From contig DMTA01000547.1 of assembly GCA_003454835.1 (NCBI GenBank), forward strand, positions 1-32,769: DNA of 32,769 bases. Reading direction: 5' to 3'. A program made the position numbers and the translations under genes. The stretch comes from Achromobacter sp. (GTDB taxonomy: Bacteria; Pseudomonadota; Gammaproteobacteria; Burkholderiales; Burkholderiaceae_B). Shown here one piece after another: positions 24,214 to 32,769 of the stretch; the stretch's first letter is position 1, and each line of letters begins with the position of its first letter. A model generated the notes under the pieces. That model saw only the letters and a program-made list of their open reading frames with translations, did not search any database and was not told the origin of the DNA.

Positions 24214-26019
24214 TCAATCCGCCGGCGCCGACCGAGCGCTTTCCTGCTGGCGGGTCCACATGCCGGCGTAGATGCCGCCTTGGGCCAGCAGTTGCGGATG
24301 GCGGCCGCGTTCGACGATGCGGCCGTCGGCCAGCACAATGATCTCGTCCGCGTCCGCCACCGTGGACAGGCGGTGCGCGATGATCAGCGTACTACGGCCC
24401 TGGCTGACCTCGCGCAGGTTGGCCTGGATTTCGCGTTCGGTATGGGTGTCGAGCGCGCTGGTGGCTTCGTCAAAGAGGAAGATGGCCGGGTTCTTGAGGA
24501 TGGTGCGGGCGATCGCCACGCGCTGCTTTTCGCCGCCCGATAGCTTCAGACCGCGCTCGCCCACCATCGTGCCGTAGCCGTCCGGCATGGTCAAAATCAG
24601 GTCGTGGATGTGCGCAAGGCGTGCTGCGGCCTCGATTTCCGCATCCGTGGCGCCGGGCCGGCCGTAGCCGATGTTGTAGCGGATGGTGTCGTTGAACAGC
24701 ACCGTGTCCTGCGGCACGACGCCGATGGCCGCGCGCACGCTGGCCTGCGTGACGTCGCGCACGTTCTGGCCGTCGATCAGGATGGCGCCGCTGTCGGTGT
24801 CATAGAAGCGGAACAGCAGGCGCGCGATCGTGGACTTGCCCGCGCCGGACGTGCCGACGACAGCCACGGTCTTGCCGGCGGGAATCGAGAAACTGACGCC
24901 CTTCAGGATGGCGCGGCGCGGGTCGTAGCCGAAGTGCACGTCGCGGAACTCGACCGCGCCGCCCGACACCTGCAGCGGCGTGGCGCCGGGGCGGTCCGCC
25001 ACTTCGCGGTCCTGGCCCAGCAGCTCGAACATGCGTTCCATGTCGATCAGCGCCTGCTTGATTTCGCGGTAGATGAAGCCGAAGAAGCTGAGCGGCGTGT
25101 AGAGCTGCAAGAGGTACGTGTTGACCAGCACGAAATCGCCCAGCGTGTAGCGGCCCTCGGCGATGCCGTTGGCCGCCATCCACATCACCAGCGTCAGCCC
25201 CGTCGAAATGATGAGGGCCTGGCCGACGTTCAGGATCGACAGGCTGACCTGGCTGCGCACGGCGGCGCGTTCGTAGCGGGTGAGCGAGGCGTCGTAGCGC
25301 CGGGCCTCGTGTTCTTCGTTGCCGAAATACTTGACCGTCTCGTAGTTCAGCAAGCTCTCGATAGCCTTGGTGTTGGCCTCGGAGTCGGTTTCGTTCATCT
25401 GGCGCCGGAACTTGGTGCGCCATTCCGTCACGGCAAGTGTGTAAGCCATGTACAGCACGACGGTGGCCCCGGTGGCCAGCGCCAGCCAGCCGTCGAACAT
25501 CTTCCACAGCACGATGCAGACCAGGCTGATTTCGAAGAAGGTCGGCAGGATGTTGAAGAGCAGGAACGACAGCAGCGTCTGGATGCCTTTGGTGCCGCGT
25601 TCGATGGCCCGGTTCAGCCCGCCGGTCTGGCGTGCGAGGTGAAAGCGCAGCGCCAGGCCGTGCAGGTGGCGGAAGATCTGCAAGCCGACCGAGCGGATCG
25701 CATGCTGGCCGACGCGGGCGAAGATGGCGTCGCGCAATTCCGAGAACAGCAGCGACAGCACGCGAGCGGTGCCGTAGGCCAGGATCAGGCCGAGCGGCAC
25801 CGTCACCGTGCCGGGCGCGCCCTTGCCCAGTTCGTCCACTGCCTGCTTGTACAGCAGCGGCACGTAGACGGTTGCGGCCTTGGCGGCGAACAGGCACAGC
25901 AGCGCCGCCACGACGCGGACCTTCAGCCCGGTCCTGCCGGGCGGCCACAGGTAGGGAAACAGGGTGCGAAGCGTGGCAAGACCGCCGCCCTTGCCGGGCC
26001 GCGTTTCAGGAGAATTCAT
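24214..26019 (-). CDS. ABC exporter of the Atm1/HMT1 type (fused permease and ATPase)
   Basis: This half-size exporter of 601 residues has six membrane helices (about 30-320) and a C-terminal ATPase domain. Walker A is VGTSGAGKST (389-397), the signature LSGGEKQRVAIAR begins at 493, Walker B FLFDEATSAL at about 514, and the H-loop IIAHRLS follows. Membrane-domain sequence (for example NYETVKYFGNEEHEARRYD) is that of the Atm1/ABCB7 group, which exports glutathione-linked sulfur or metal compounds. The ATG at 26019 fits the family; the frame is open to 26079. Confidence 0.93.
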   Translation of the reverse strand: MNSPETRPGKGGGLATLRTLFPYLWPPGRTGLKVRVVAALLCLFAAKAATVYVPLLYKQAVDELGKGAPGTVTVPLGLILAYGTARVLSLLFSELRDAIFARVGQHAIRSVGLQIFRHLHGLALRFHLARQTGGLNRAIERGTKGIQTLLSFLLFNILPTFFEISLVCIVLWKMFDGWLALATGATVVLYMAYTLAVTEWRTKFRRQMNETDSEANTKAIESLLNYETVKYFGNEEHEARRYDASLTRYERAAVRSQVSLSILNVGQALIISTGLTLVMWMAANGIAEGRYTLGDFVLVNTYLLQLYTPLSFFGFIYREIKQALIDMERMFELLGQDREVADRPGATPLQVSGGAVEFRDVHFGYDPRRAILKGVSFSIPAGKTVAVVGTSGAGKSTIARLLFRFYDTDSGAILIDGQNVRDVTQASVRAAIGVVPQDTVLFNDTIRYNIGYGRPGATDAEIEAAARLAHIHDLILTMPDGYGTMVGERGLKLSGGEKQRVAIARTILKNPAIFLFDEATSALDTHTEREIQANLREVSQGRSTLIIAHRLSTVADADEIIVLADGRIVERGRHPQLLAQGGIYAGMWTRQQESARSAPAD

Positions 26020-26289
26020 GTTCTGGATGCCGTGGTTGAGGCCGGCTCCGCCAGGGGAGCTAAGCCGTTTGCAGGGCATTATGGGGCACCAGCGGTACTA
26101 TTTGAGGGATAACCCCTGGTTCGGGCGGGCCTGAACCGGGGGCTTGAAGTTGGTTTGGCGATACGGGCGCAGCACGTCGGGCCCGTTTCTTTCTCTTCCA
26201 ATCGGGGGTCCGGCCGGCTGCTCCCCTGGTTGCGTGATCGGGCGCGTTTTCGCCGCGCCGGGGTCGCGTCGCTTGCTACGGAGGGTCTT

Positions 26290-27114
26290 ATGGCGAAGGT
26301 ACCCGCAGTGAAATTGAACGACGGAGGCAAGATTCCGCAGTTGGGCCTGGGGGTCTGGCAGGTGCCGGACGATCAGGCGGCCTCCAGCGTGAAGGAAGCG
26401 CTGGCGGCAGGTTACCGGTCGGTGGACACGGCGGCCATCTACGGCAACGAGGCGGGCGTGGGCGCGGGCCTGCGGTCAGCCGGCGTGGCGCGCAAGGATC
26501 TGTTCATCACCACCAAGCTCTGGAACGACAAGCACGGTTACGACGACGCGCACAAGGCGATGGACGAAAGCCTGGAGAAGCTGGGGCTGGCGTACGTGGA
26601 CCTGTACCTCATCCACTGGCCGGTCGCGGGCAGCGAGAAGTTCCTGGACGCGTGGCGCGCCATGATCGAGATGAAGGAAGACGGCCGCGCGCGCGCGATT
26701 GGCGTGTCGAACTTCACGCAGGCCAACCTGGAGCGCCTGATCGACGCGTCCGGCGTCACGCCCGCCGTCAACCAGATCGAGCTGCATCCGGGGTTCACGC
26801 AGAACGCGCTGCGGGCCTTTCATGCACGGCATGGCATCGTGACCGAATCCTGGAGCCCGCTGGCACAGGGCAACATCACGAAGGAAAAGGTGATCCTGGA
26901 CCTGGCGCAAAAGCACGGCAAGTCGCCGGCGCAGGTGACGCTGCGCTGGCATCTGCAGCACGATCTGGTGGTGATTCCGAAGTCCGTTACGCCGGAGCGC
27001 ATCCGCGAGAACATCGACGTGTTCGACTTCGAACTGACGCCGGCGGAGATGGCCGCCATCGACGGCATCAAGGAAGGCCCGCGACTGGGCCCGGATCCCG
27101 AGAAGTTCGCGTAA
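26290..27114 (+). CDS. Aldo/keto reductase
   Basis: The 274-residue protein is an NADPH-dependent aldo/keto reductase with the complete tetrad D46, Y51, K76 and H109 (SVDTAAIYGNE, TTKLWND, YLIHWP). The nucleotide-binding IPKSVTPERIRENIDVFDFE segment lies near the C-terminus. It resembles the 2,5-diketo-D-gluconate reductase (DkgA/DkgB) group. A strong GGAGGG site fixes ATG 26290. It is divergent from the ABC exporter. Confidence 0.94.
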   Translation: MAKVPAVKLNDGGKIPQLGLGVWQVPDDQAASSVKEALAAGYRSVDTAAIYGNEAGVGAGLRSAGVARKDLFITTKLWNDKHGYDDAHKAMDESLEKLGLAYVDLYLIHWPVAGSEKFLDAWRAMIEMKEDGRARAIGVSNFTQANLERLIDASGVTPAVNQIELHPGFTQNALRAFHARHGIVTESWSPLAQGNITKEKVILDLAQKHGKSPAQVTLRWHLQHDLVVIPKSVTPERIRENIDVFDFELTPAEMAAIDGIKEGPRLGPDPEKFA

Positions 27115-27193
27115 CGCAGACTGGACCGGACGGCTGCGCGGCGGACGGGGCCGCGCGGCTGTCCGCGGGCGCGTGCCGCCGCGACGTCTTGGG

Positions 27194-27391
27194 CTAGTGC
27201 TTGAGCGGGAACACCCAGTACCGCACGATGACCACGAGCAGGATGCTCAGGGCGGTCCATGACGCCCAATGCCAGGCGCCGGTGCCCAGCAGAGCCGCCA
27301 GCAGGCCAAAGATGCTGAGCGCGCCCAGCAGGATCGGCACGCCCCACACGAACAGGAAGCCTCGGCCGCCTTTACCCGTTGAATGGCTCAT
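27194..27391 (-). CDS. Small two-helix membrane protein, partner of PepSY protein
   Basis: The 65-residue protein has two hydrophobic segments (about 12-35 and 40-60) and a basic N-terminus. Its ATG overlaps the TGA of the PepSY gene (ATGA), so the two are translationally coupled. Small proteins in this place are common beside PepSY-TM proteins in iron-uptake clusters, but their role is not known. Confidence 0.82.
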   Translation of the reverse strand: MSHSTGKGGRGFLFVWGVPILLGALSIFGLLAALLGTGAWHWASWTALSILLVVIVRYWVFPLKH

Positions 27392-28563
27392 GCGGGCGTC
27401 CTTTGCGGGGCGGCCGCCGCCTGGTGCTTCTTGATGAGCTCGTTGATGCGCGCTTCGGTGGCGCGGCGCCGGGCCAGCCACAGATACAGTCCGCTCACCA
27501 GCACGACGATGGTGACAAGGTCCAGCAGCGCCCAGATGATCTTGAGCGGCAGGCCGCCGTAATCGCCGAAGTGCAGCGGCCGCGAGACTTCCAGTGCGGT
27601 CAGGTACCACGGCATCTTCGCCACGGTCGTCAGCGCGCCGGTCCGGCCGTCGATCAGCACGGGCGTGTTCAGCTTGGACGTCAGGGGCGTGTCGCCGCGC
27701 ATCCATGCGATGAAGTGTTGCGGACTGCCGAAGGCGTTGCCGGGAAAGGAGATGAACGACACCTCGTTGCCCGGCATGGCCTTGCGCGCGGTGTCGGCCA
27801 CCAGCTGCGCCGACGCGATTTGCGTGGGGATGGGCTGGCCCTTGTAGGGTTCCAGCACGCGGGGCAGTTCGGTGGATTGCCACAGGCGGAAGAGCGGCGT
27901 GGACAGCTCGTTGATGACACCAGTGAGGCCCACCACCAGCGCCCAGACCAGCGTCACGATGCCCAGCAGGTTGTGCAGGTCCAGCCATTTCAGGCGCGTC
28001 GAGCGCGTGGCGCGCACCGTGCCGAATTCCAGCTTCTTCATGAAGGGGCCGTAGAGCACGACGCCCGACACGATGGCCACGCAGAACAGCAGCCCCATGA
28101 AACCGAGGAACAACTCGCCGGTCAGGCCCGCGAACAGGTCCACATGCAGCGCCAGCATGATGCCCATGAACGAAAACTTGTCTTCGGTATAAAGCGGGCC
28201 GTCGAGCAGCACGTCGCCCGTGCGGGCGTCCATGCGGATCGCATGGCCCGAGGCCAGCCCGTCACCGGGCGTCTTGGCCATGCCGACGAAGACCTGCGGC
28301 TCGTCGGGGTCGAAGGACAGGTAGTCCACGACTTCGTTCGGGTACATGGCGCGCGCGTTGGCCACGAGCTTGTCGAGATTGGCGGGCGGGGTGTCTGCGG
28401 GCACCGCGGACAACGGCTTGCCGTCGTCGAGCCAATGCTCGATCTCGTGGTGGAACACGAGCGGCAAACCGGTCAGACAGATGATGAGCAGGAAGATCGT
28501 GCAAACCAGGCTGGTCCATTTGTGGACGAGATACCAGGTTTTGATAGTGGACGCGGCGGTCAT
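27388..28563 (-). CDS. PepSY-associated membrane protein
   Basis: The 391-residue protein has four membrane helices (about 17-40, 155-180, 200-225, 345-365), with periplasmic PepSY-like parts between. The N-terminal motif HKWTSLVCTIFLLIICLTG and the HNLLG box are typical of PepSY_TM proteins, many of which reduce ferric siderophores at the inner membrane. That role is only suggested here, as no TonB receptor or siderophore gene is in the window. It is the first gene of a two-gene operon. Confidence 0.9.
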   Translation of the reverse strand: MTAASTIKTWYLVHKWTSLVCTIFLLIICLTGLPLVFHHEIEHWLDDGKPLSAVPADTPPANLDKLVANARAMYPNEVVDYLSFDPDEPQVFVGMAKTPGDGLASGHAIRMDARTGDVLLDGPLYTEDKFSFMGIMLALHVDLFAGLTGELFLGFMGLLFCVAIVSGVVLYGPFMKKLEFGTVRATRSTRLKWLDLHNLLGIVTLVWALVVGLTGVINELSTPLFRLWQSTELPRVLEPYKGQPIPTQIASAQLVADTARKAMPGNEVSFISFPGNAFGSPQHFIAWMRGDTPLTSKLNTPVLIDGRTGALTTVAKMPWYLTALEVSRPLHFGDYGGLPLKIIWALLDLVTIVVLVSGLYLWLARRRATEARINELIKKHQAAAAPQRTPA

Positions 28564-28659
28564 GGCGGCATCGGAAAGCGGCTTGCGCGGCTTCTTTCAG
28601 GACAGTACGGGAAAGGAGCAAACAATATCACGAACAAGTTCGATTCTCGTAACGCTATT

Positions 28660-28729
28660 TGACCCTTTCGGCGACGAAGCTGGCCGTGGGGACGGAGCAA
28701 AGCGGGTTAAAAAGAAGGGTCAGATTTTT
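28660..28729. repeat. Possible small palindromic element
   Basis: TGACCCTT (28660-28667) is repeated inverted as AAGGGTCA (28715-28722), which is followed by GATTTTTC. The arrangement resembles the ends of small non-coding mobile or REP-like elements, but could be a chance repeat. Confidence 0.3.
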
Positions 28730-28752
28730 CCTTGCGGTATTCCCGAATCATC

Positions 28753-29466
28753 ATGGAGCAGCGTTTTCTCAAGGTCCCGCGCAACGAGTCCGGCCGCGAT
28801 TTCGCGGTAGGCGATGTGCATGGACATTTTTCGCGCCTGCAGCAGGCGCTGGACGAATTAGGCTTCGACCCCGCCCGCGACCGGCTGTTTTCCGTGGGCG
28901 ACCTGGTCGACCGCGGGCCCGAGAACGAGGCCGCGCTGGATTGGCTGGCCAAGCCCTGGTTCTACGCGGTGCAAGGCAACCACGAGGACTACGCGATTCG
29001 CCACGTGCGCACCGGCAAGGTGGACGTGACGAACTGGCGCGGCTATGGCGGCGGTTGGTTTATCGACCTGCCCGCCGAGCGGCAGCAGGTGTTTGCCGAG
29101 GCCTTCACCCGGCTGCCGATTGCCATCGAGGTGGAAACGTCATCGGGCGCGGTCGGACTGCTGCATGCCGACTGCCCGGTGCTGTTCTGGCCCCGGCTGG
29201 AGTCCGCGTTGCAGGACCGCTACAAACGCACCAGCGCGGCGTGCCAGTGGTCGCGCGACCGCCTGCGCCAGATGGACCGCACCGGCATCCTGGGCGTGCG
29301 GGCGGTGGTGGCGGGGCATACCCCGGTGGCGTCGCCGCTTGCGCTGGGCAACGTGTACCACATCGACACCGAAGGCTGGAACGCCGGCTACTTCACGTTT
29401 CTGAACCTGGAATCCCTGCAGGCGTGGCCGCGTGAGGTCGTGACCGAAGCCGCGGCTGCCGAGTAG
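28753..29466 (+). CDS. PrpA-like metallophosphatase (serine/threonine protein phosphatase type)
   Basis: The 237-residue protein from ATG 28753 is a calcineurin-like phosphoesterase of the bacterial PrpA/PrpB and lambda phosphatase group. The metal-site boxes GDVHGH (20-25), GDLVDRG (49-55), GNHE (75-78) and AGHTP near the C-terminus are all present. It probably removes phosphate from proteins or small nucleotides. A TTG start seven codons earlier is possible. It converges on mrcA with a shared terminator between. Confidence 0.9.
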   Translation: MEQRFLKVPRNESGRDFAVGDVHGHFSRLQQALDELGFDPARDRLFSVGDLVDRGPENEAALDWLAKPWFYAVQGNHEDYAIRHVRTGKVDVTNWRGYGGGWFIDLPAERQQVFAEAFTRLPIAIEVETSSGAVGLLHADCPVLFWPRLESALQDRYKRTSAACQWSRDRLRQMDRTGILGVRAVVAGHTPVASPLALGNVYHIDTEGWNAGYFTFLNLESLQAWPREVVTEAAAAE

Positions 29467-29487
29467 AGCGCGGGCACAACACAAAGC

Positions 29488-29515
29488 AAAAACGGGCGCC
29501 GAGGCGCCCGTTTTG
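29488..29515. terminator. Bidirectional terminator between phosphatase and mrcA
   Basis: ACGGGCGCC (29492-29500) pairs with GGCGCCCGT (29503-29511), with an A run before and a T run after, so it can end transcripts from both sides. The two flanking genes converge here. Confidence 0.9.
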
Positions 29516-29530
29516 CGTGATGCGCAGCCC

Positions 29531-32149
29531 TTACAGCGGCCGGGCGGTCACCGTGCCGGGGGCGGTCACGGCGCTGGCGCTTACGCCGGCCGAGTCGCCC
29601 GGCGCGGCTGCAGCAGGGACGGCTGGTGTCTGCATGCCGCCTGCAGCGGGCATGGCCTGCGCCTGCGGGACGGGGACGGCGTCTGCGCGAGGCACGGGGA
29701 TCGGCATCAGCGGCGGCTGGATCGGACTGTCTTGCGGGGCCGCGGCGCCGCCGGGGGGCAGCGGCTTGACCGAGGTGTCGACGCCGTCGGTCGAGCGGTT
29801 ATTGTTCAGGAAGTCGGTCAGCGCATCGCCGGAAGACAGGTCCAGCGAGGCCACGGCCTGGCCGGGCGGGAATTCGGAGAAATAGTATTCGCCGTTGTCG
29901 ACCAGCAGGCCGTCGGGGCGCGGCGCCGGCTTGGCCTGCGGAACGTCCTTCAGGACCGGCTGCATGTAGTCCAGCCAGGTCGAGAGCGCCAGGCCGCTGC
30001 CGAACTCGTTGGTGCCCAGCGACTTGGGCTGGTCAAAGCCCATCCAGACGGTGGTGGCCAGCGTTTGCGTGAAGCCCGAGAACCAGACGTCGACGGCGTC
30101 GTTCGTGGTGCCGGTCTTGCCGCCGATGTCGTTGCGCTTGAGCACCTGATGCGCGCGGGCGGCGGTGCCGTTGACCGTGACGTCGCGCAGGATGTCGTCT
30201 ATGACCCACGCCGTGCGCGGGTCGATGGCGCGCGCCTGCGCGTCGCCGGCCACAACGGGCTGGGTCTTCATCAGCACGTTGCCGGAGCGGTCCGTGACGT
30301 GGTCGATGAGGTAGGGTGTGACGCGGTAGCCGCCGTTGGCAAACACGCTGTAGCCATTGACGACCTGCAGCGGCGTGGCGCCGCCAGCGCCCAGCGCCAG
30401 CGGCAGCACGGCCGGCCAGCGCGACTTGTCAAAGCCGAAGCGCGTCAGGTAGTCCTGCGCGTACTGCGGCGAAATCGCCTGCAGGATGCGGATCGACACC
30501 ATGTTCTTGGACCGCATCAACCCCTGGCGCAGGGTCAGCATGGGTTCGTACTTGTTGCCGTCGTTCTTGGGCTGCCAGGCCTTGGAACCGGTCTGCTCAG
30601 CCGTCAGCATGAAGGGCTGATCGGAGATCTGCGTGGCGGGCGTGAGGCCTCGCTCCAGCGCAGCAGCGTAGACGAACGGCTTGATATTCGAGCCCGGCTG
30701 GCGCCATGCCTGCGTGACGCGGTTGAAGTGGCCGCGGTTGAAGTCGAAGCCGCCGATCATGGCGCGGATGGCGCCGTCCTGCGGCACCATCGACACCAGC
30801 GCGGCCTGCAGCGCCGGCATGTTGATGATTTCCCAGTTGTCGCCGTTCTTGTGGATGTAGACCACAGACCCGCGGCGGATGCGCTGGGCATCGCTGGCCT
30901 TGGGATTGAGCGCGCGTGCGACCACCGCCAGTGCCTTCTTGTCCGAAATGGTGATGATGTCGCGCCCGCTGCGCGCCACGGTGACTTCGGTGGGGCTGGC
31001 GGCCAGCACGACGGCGGCAAGCAGGTCTTCGCTGTCAGGCGACTTTTCCTGCACGCCATCCAGGATCTCGTCGAGGGCCTGGGGGTCCTTTTCCACGTCG
31101 TCGGGCAGCTCGACCTGGTCTTCCGGACCCGGATAGACGGCGCGGCGGGTGTAGTCGATGATGCCGTCGCGCACGGCGCGGTAAGCCGCTTCCTGCGCCT
31201 TGGAATCGATCGTGGTGTAGACGTCGATGCCCGACGAGTAGGTGTTCTCCTGGAACACGCCATACATCAGCTGGCGGGCCAGTTCTGCCGGATAGTCGCC
31301 GTGCACCGCGAAGCCTCGCGTGCTGCTGCCGTCCGCGCCGCGGATCGTGATGCGCTGTTGCAGGGCCTCGTCGGTCTGCTCCGGCGTCAGGTAGCCCAGC
31401 GTCTTCATGCGGCCCAGCACGTAATGCTGGCGGATCTCGGCGCGCGGGTAATTGGTGATGGGATTGAAGCGCGAGGGCGCCTTCGGAATGCCGGCCAGCA
31501 TGGCGGCCTCGGCCGGCGTCACCTCGGACAGCGGCTTGCCCAGATACGTGCGCGAGGCGGCTGCGAAACCATAGGCGCGATGGCCCAGATAGATCTGGTT
31601 CATGTAGAGCTCGAGGATCTGGTCCTTGGTGAGCTCGGATTCGATCTTGAACGTCAGCAGCAGTTCATAGAACTTTCGCGAATACGTCTTTTCCGACGAC
31701 AGATAGAAGTTGCGCGCCACCTGCATGGTGATCGTGCTGCCGCCCTGAGACTTGGAACCCTTGACGATGTTGGTCAGCACCGCGCGCGCGACGCCCATCC
31801 AGTCGACGCCGCCGTGGCTGTAGAAACGGTCGTCCTCGGCCGCCAGCACCGCTTGCCGCATCACCGGGGGGATCTCGTCGAAACGCAGCACGTTGCGGTG
31901 CTCTTCGCCGTATTCGCCGATGAGCACCTTGTCCGCGGTGTAGATGCGCAGCGGCACGCGTGGCCGGTAGTCGGTCATCGCGTGCAGGTCGGGCAGGCTG
32001 GGCCACGCCAGGGCCAGCGCAAGGCCAAGCACGACGGCGCCGCACACGGCTGCGCCGGCGGCTGCGATGCCCGCTTTGACCAGGAGAGGTTTCCAGGGGA
32101 GGCCCGATTTGCCGCCCGGGTTGGCGGAGGATTGCTGGGGATTGCTCAT
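29531..32149 (-). CDS. mrcA: Penicillin-binding protein 1A
   Basis: This 872-residue bifunctional enzyme makes peptidoglycan at the outer face of the inner membrane. It has one N-terminal membrane anchor (about 25-50), a glycosyltransferase domain with catalytic E105 in EDDRFYSHGG, an OB-like insert, and a transpeptidase domain. The transpeptidase has S487 (SNIK), S547-K-N and K678-T-G (KTGTTND). A Pro/Ala-rich tail ends it. Length and motifs are those of class A PBP1a. It lies 96 bp downstream of an AraC-type regulator on the same strand. Confidence 0.96.
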   Translation of the reverse strand: MSNPQQSSANPGGKSGLPWKPLLVKAGIAAAGAAVCGAVVLGLALALAWPSLPDLHAMTDYRPRVPLRIYTADKVLIGEYGEEHRNVLRFDEIPPVMRQAVLAAEDDRFYSHGGVDWMGVARAVLTNIVKGSKSQGGSTITMQVARNFYLSSEKTYSRKFYELLLTFKIESELTKDQILELYMNQIYLGHRAYGFAAASRTYLGKPLSEVTPAEAAMLAGIPKAPSRFNPITNYPRAEIRQHYVLGRMKTLGYLTPEQTDEALQQRITIRGADGSSTRGFAVHGDYPAELARQLMYGVFQENTYSSGIDVYTTIDSKAQEAAYRAVRDGIIDYTRRAVYPGPEDQVELPDDVEKDPQALDEILDGVQEKSPDSEDLLAAVVLAASPTEVTVARSGRDIITISDKKALAVVARALNPKASDAQRIRRGSVVYIHKNGDNWEIINMPALQAALVSMVPQDGAIRAMIGGFDFNRGHFNRVTQAWRQPGSNIKPFVYAAALERGLTPATQISDQPFMLTAEQTGSKAWQPKNDGNKYEPMLTLRQGLMRSKNMVSIRILQAISPQYAQDYLTRFGFDKSRWPAVLPLALGAGGATPLQVVNGYSVFANGGYRVTPYLIDHVTDRSGNVLMKTQPVVAGDAQARAIDPRTAWVIDDILRDVTVNGTAARAHQVLKRNDIGGKTGTTNDAVDVWFSGFTQTLATTVWMGFDQPKSLGTNEFGSGLALSTWLDYMQPVLKDVPQAKPAPRPDGLLVDNGEYYFSEFPPGQAVASLDLSSGDALTDFLNNNRSTDGVDTSVKPLPPGGAAAPQDSPIQPPLMPIPVPRADAVPVPQAQAMPAAGGMQTPAVPAAAAPGDSAGVSASAVTAPGTVTARPL

Positions 32150-32245
32150 TGCAGGCGATTCTAGGGCAGAACGCTATAGACCGCCCAGGGCGCAATAAGG
32201 TTTCGGTAACGAAATCTGCCCGCTTTTCATGGATTGAGCTTGCGT

Positions 32246-32769
32246 TCAGGTTTCTGGTGCGCCGGGGACGGATTGCAGGTAGCGCTGGGGCGGGGCCCCG
32301 AGCGCCCGATGGAACATGGCCGAGAAGGAGCTGGCGCTGCGGTAGCCGAGGTCTGCCGCGATGCGCGCCACCGGCACGCCCATCGACAGCCGGCACACCG
32401 CGTCAGCCAGCCGCACCTGTTGCACCCATTGCCGGTAGTTCAATCCCAATTCGGACTGAAACAGCCTGATAAGGGTGCGCGCGCTGGCGCCGACTTCGCT
32501 GCCCCAGTCCTCGATGCCGCGTTGCAGGCCGGGCCGGTCCAGGATTGCCGTGCAGATGGCCTGCAGGCGCCGGTCGCGCGGACAGGGAATCTGGATCGGC
32601 ACGATGCGCGCGGCGGCCAGTTCCGCAAGGATCAGCGCGGCGATCTGCTCGACCCGTCCCCCAAGCGCGTAGTCGATGGGCTCGGCGGTCAGCGCGAGAA
32701 TCAGTTCGCGCAGCAGGCCGCTGACCTCGATCACCTGGCACTCGGGCCAGTAGTCCTGGGCCGCGTCGG
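32246..32769 (-). CDS. AraC-family transcriptional regulator, N-terminal part outside window
   Basis: The frame stays open up to the window end, so the gene is cut by the window. The visible 174 residues hold the end of a cupin-like sensor domain (VIEVSGLLRELILAL) and the complete double helix-turn-helix of AraC proteins, with TLIRLFQSELGLNYRQWVQQ and IAADLGYRSASSFSAMFHRA. Its target is unknown; divergent or neighbouring genes beyond the window may show it. Confidence 0.9.
   Translation of the reverse strand, partial: DAAQDYWPECQVIEVSGLLRELILALTAEPIDYALGGRVEQIAALILAELAAARIVPIQIPCPRDRRLQAICTAILDRPGLQRGIEDWGSEVGASARTLIRLFQSELGLNYRQWVQQVRLADAVCRLSMGVPVARIAADLGYRSASSFSAMFHRALGAPPQRYLQSVPGAPET

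Noticed and set aside
24604..26112. 502-codon open frame opposite the ABC exporter gene
   Set aside because: Antisense shadow of the ABC exporter, whose motifs are complete.
28600..28660. Possible Fur box upstream of the PepSY gene
   Set aside because: ACGAGAATCGAACTTGTTCG has only scattered matches to the Fur consensus; not enough to call.
29513..32164. 883-codon open frame on the plus strand opposite mrcA
   Set aside because: It is a shadow of mrcA caused by high GC and codon bias; its translation is His/Arg/Gly-rich without domains.

Overview
The window reads as a high-GC chromosomal segment of a betaproteobacterium of the order Burkholderiales, most likely family Alcaligenaceae (Achromobacter/Bordetella type). 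The basis is the gene order rpmI-rplT-pheS-pheT-ihfA-merR-tRNA-Pro, the protein sequences themselves and the codon use. No species name can be given from sequence reading alone.

Layout. Bases 1-5640 are core: the last codons of comM, a strong promoter with a long leader, the ribosomal proteins L35 and L20, both subunits of phenylalanyl-tRNA synthetase, IHF alpha, a MerR-type regulator and tRNA-Pro(GGG). A small element sits on the 3' end of this tRNA (about 5638-8220). It carries a tyrosine integrase, an overlapping excisionase-like gene and two hypothetical genes. Its far end repeats the last bases of the tRNA and is followed by a terminator hairpin that looks like the displaced original tRNA terminator. 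Next come a 19-bp tandem repeat, a putative Na+/H+ antiporter, and a second sequence resembling the tRNA-Pro 3' end (9963-9983), possibly the scar of another integration.

Bases 10-12 kb hold small poorly known genes: a CigR-like secreted protein, two RMF/CrpP-like small proteins, and between them a small gene with a near-perfect LexA (SOS) box just before its start. This last group is the best candidate for something undescribed.

From 12 to 29.5 kb the window is an ordinary mosaic of housekeeping and accessory genes. They include PhzF-like isomerase, GNAT acetyltransferase, M14-type deacylase, SYLF lipoprotein, Lrp/AsnC regulator facing an EamA exporter, TauE/SafE permease and AGE-type epimerase. 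Further on come a LysR regulator facing a bile-acid/Na+ symporter-like protein, a Rieske protein, an Atm1-type ABC exporter, an aldo/keto reductase, a PepSY membrane protein with a small partner, and a PrpA-like phosphatase. Several very short conserved-looking genes with good ribosome binding sites lie between them. The window ends with penicillin-binding protein 1A and the 5'-truncated (in this window) gene of an AraC-type regulator.
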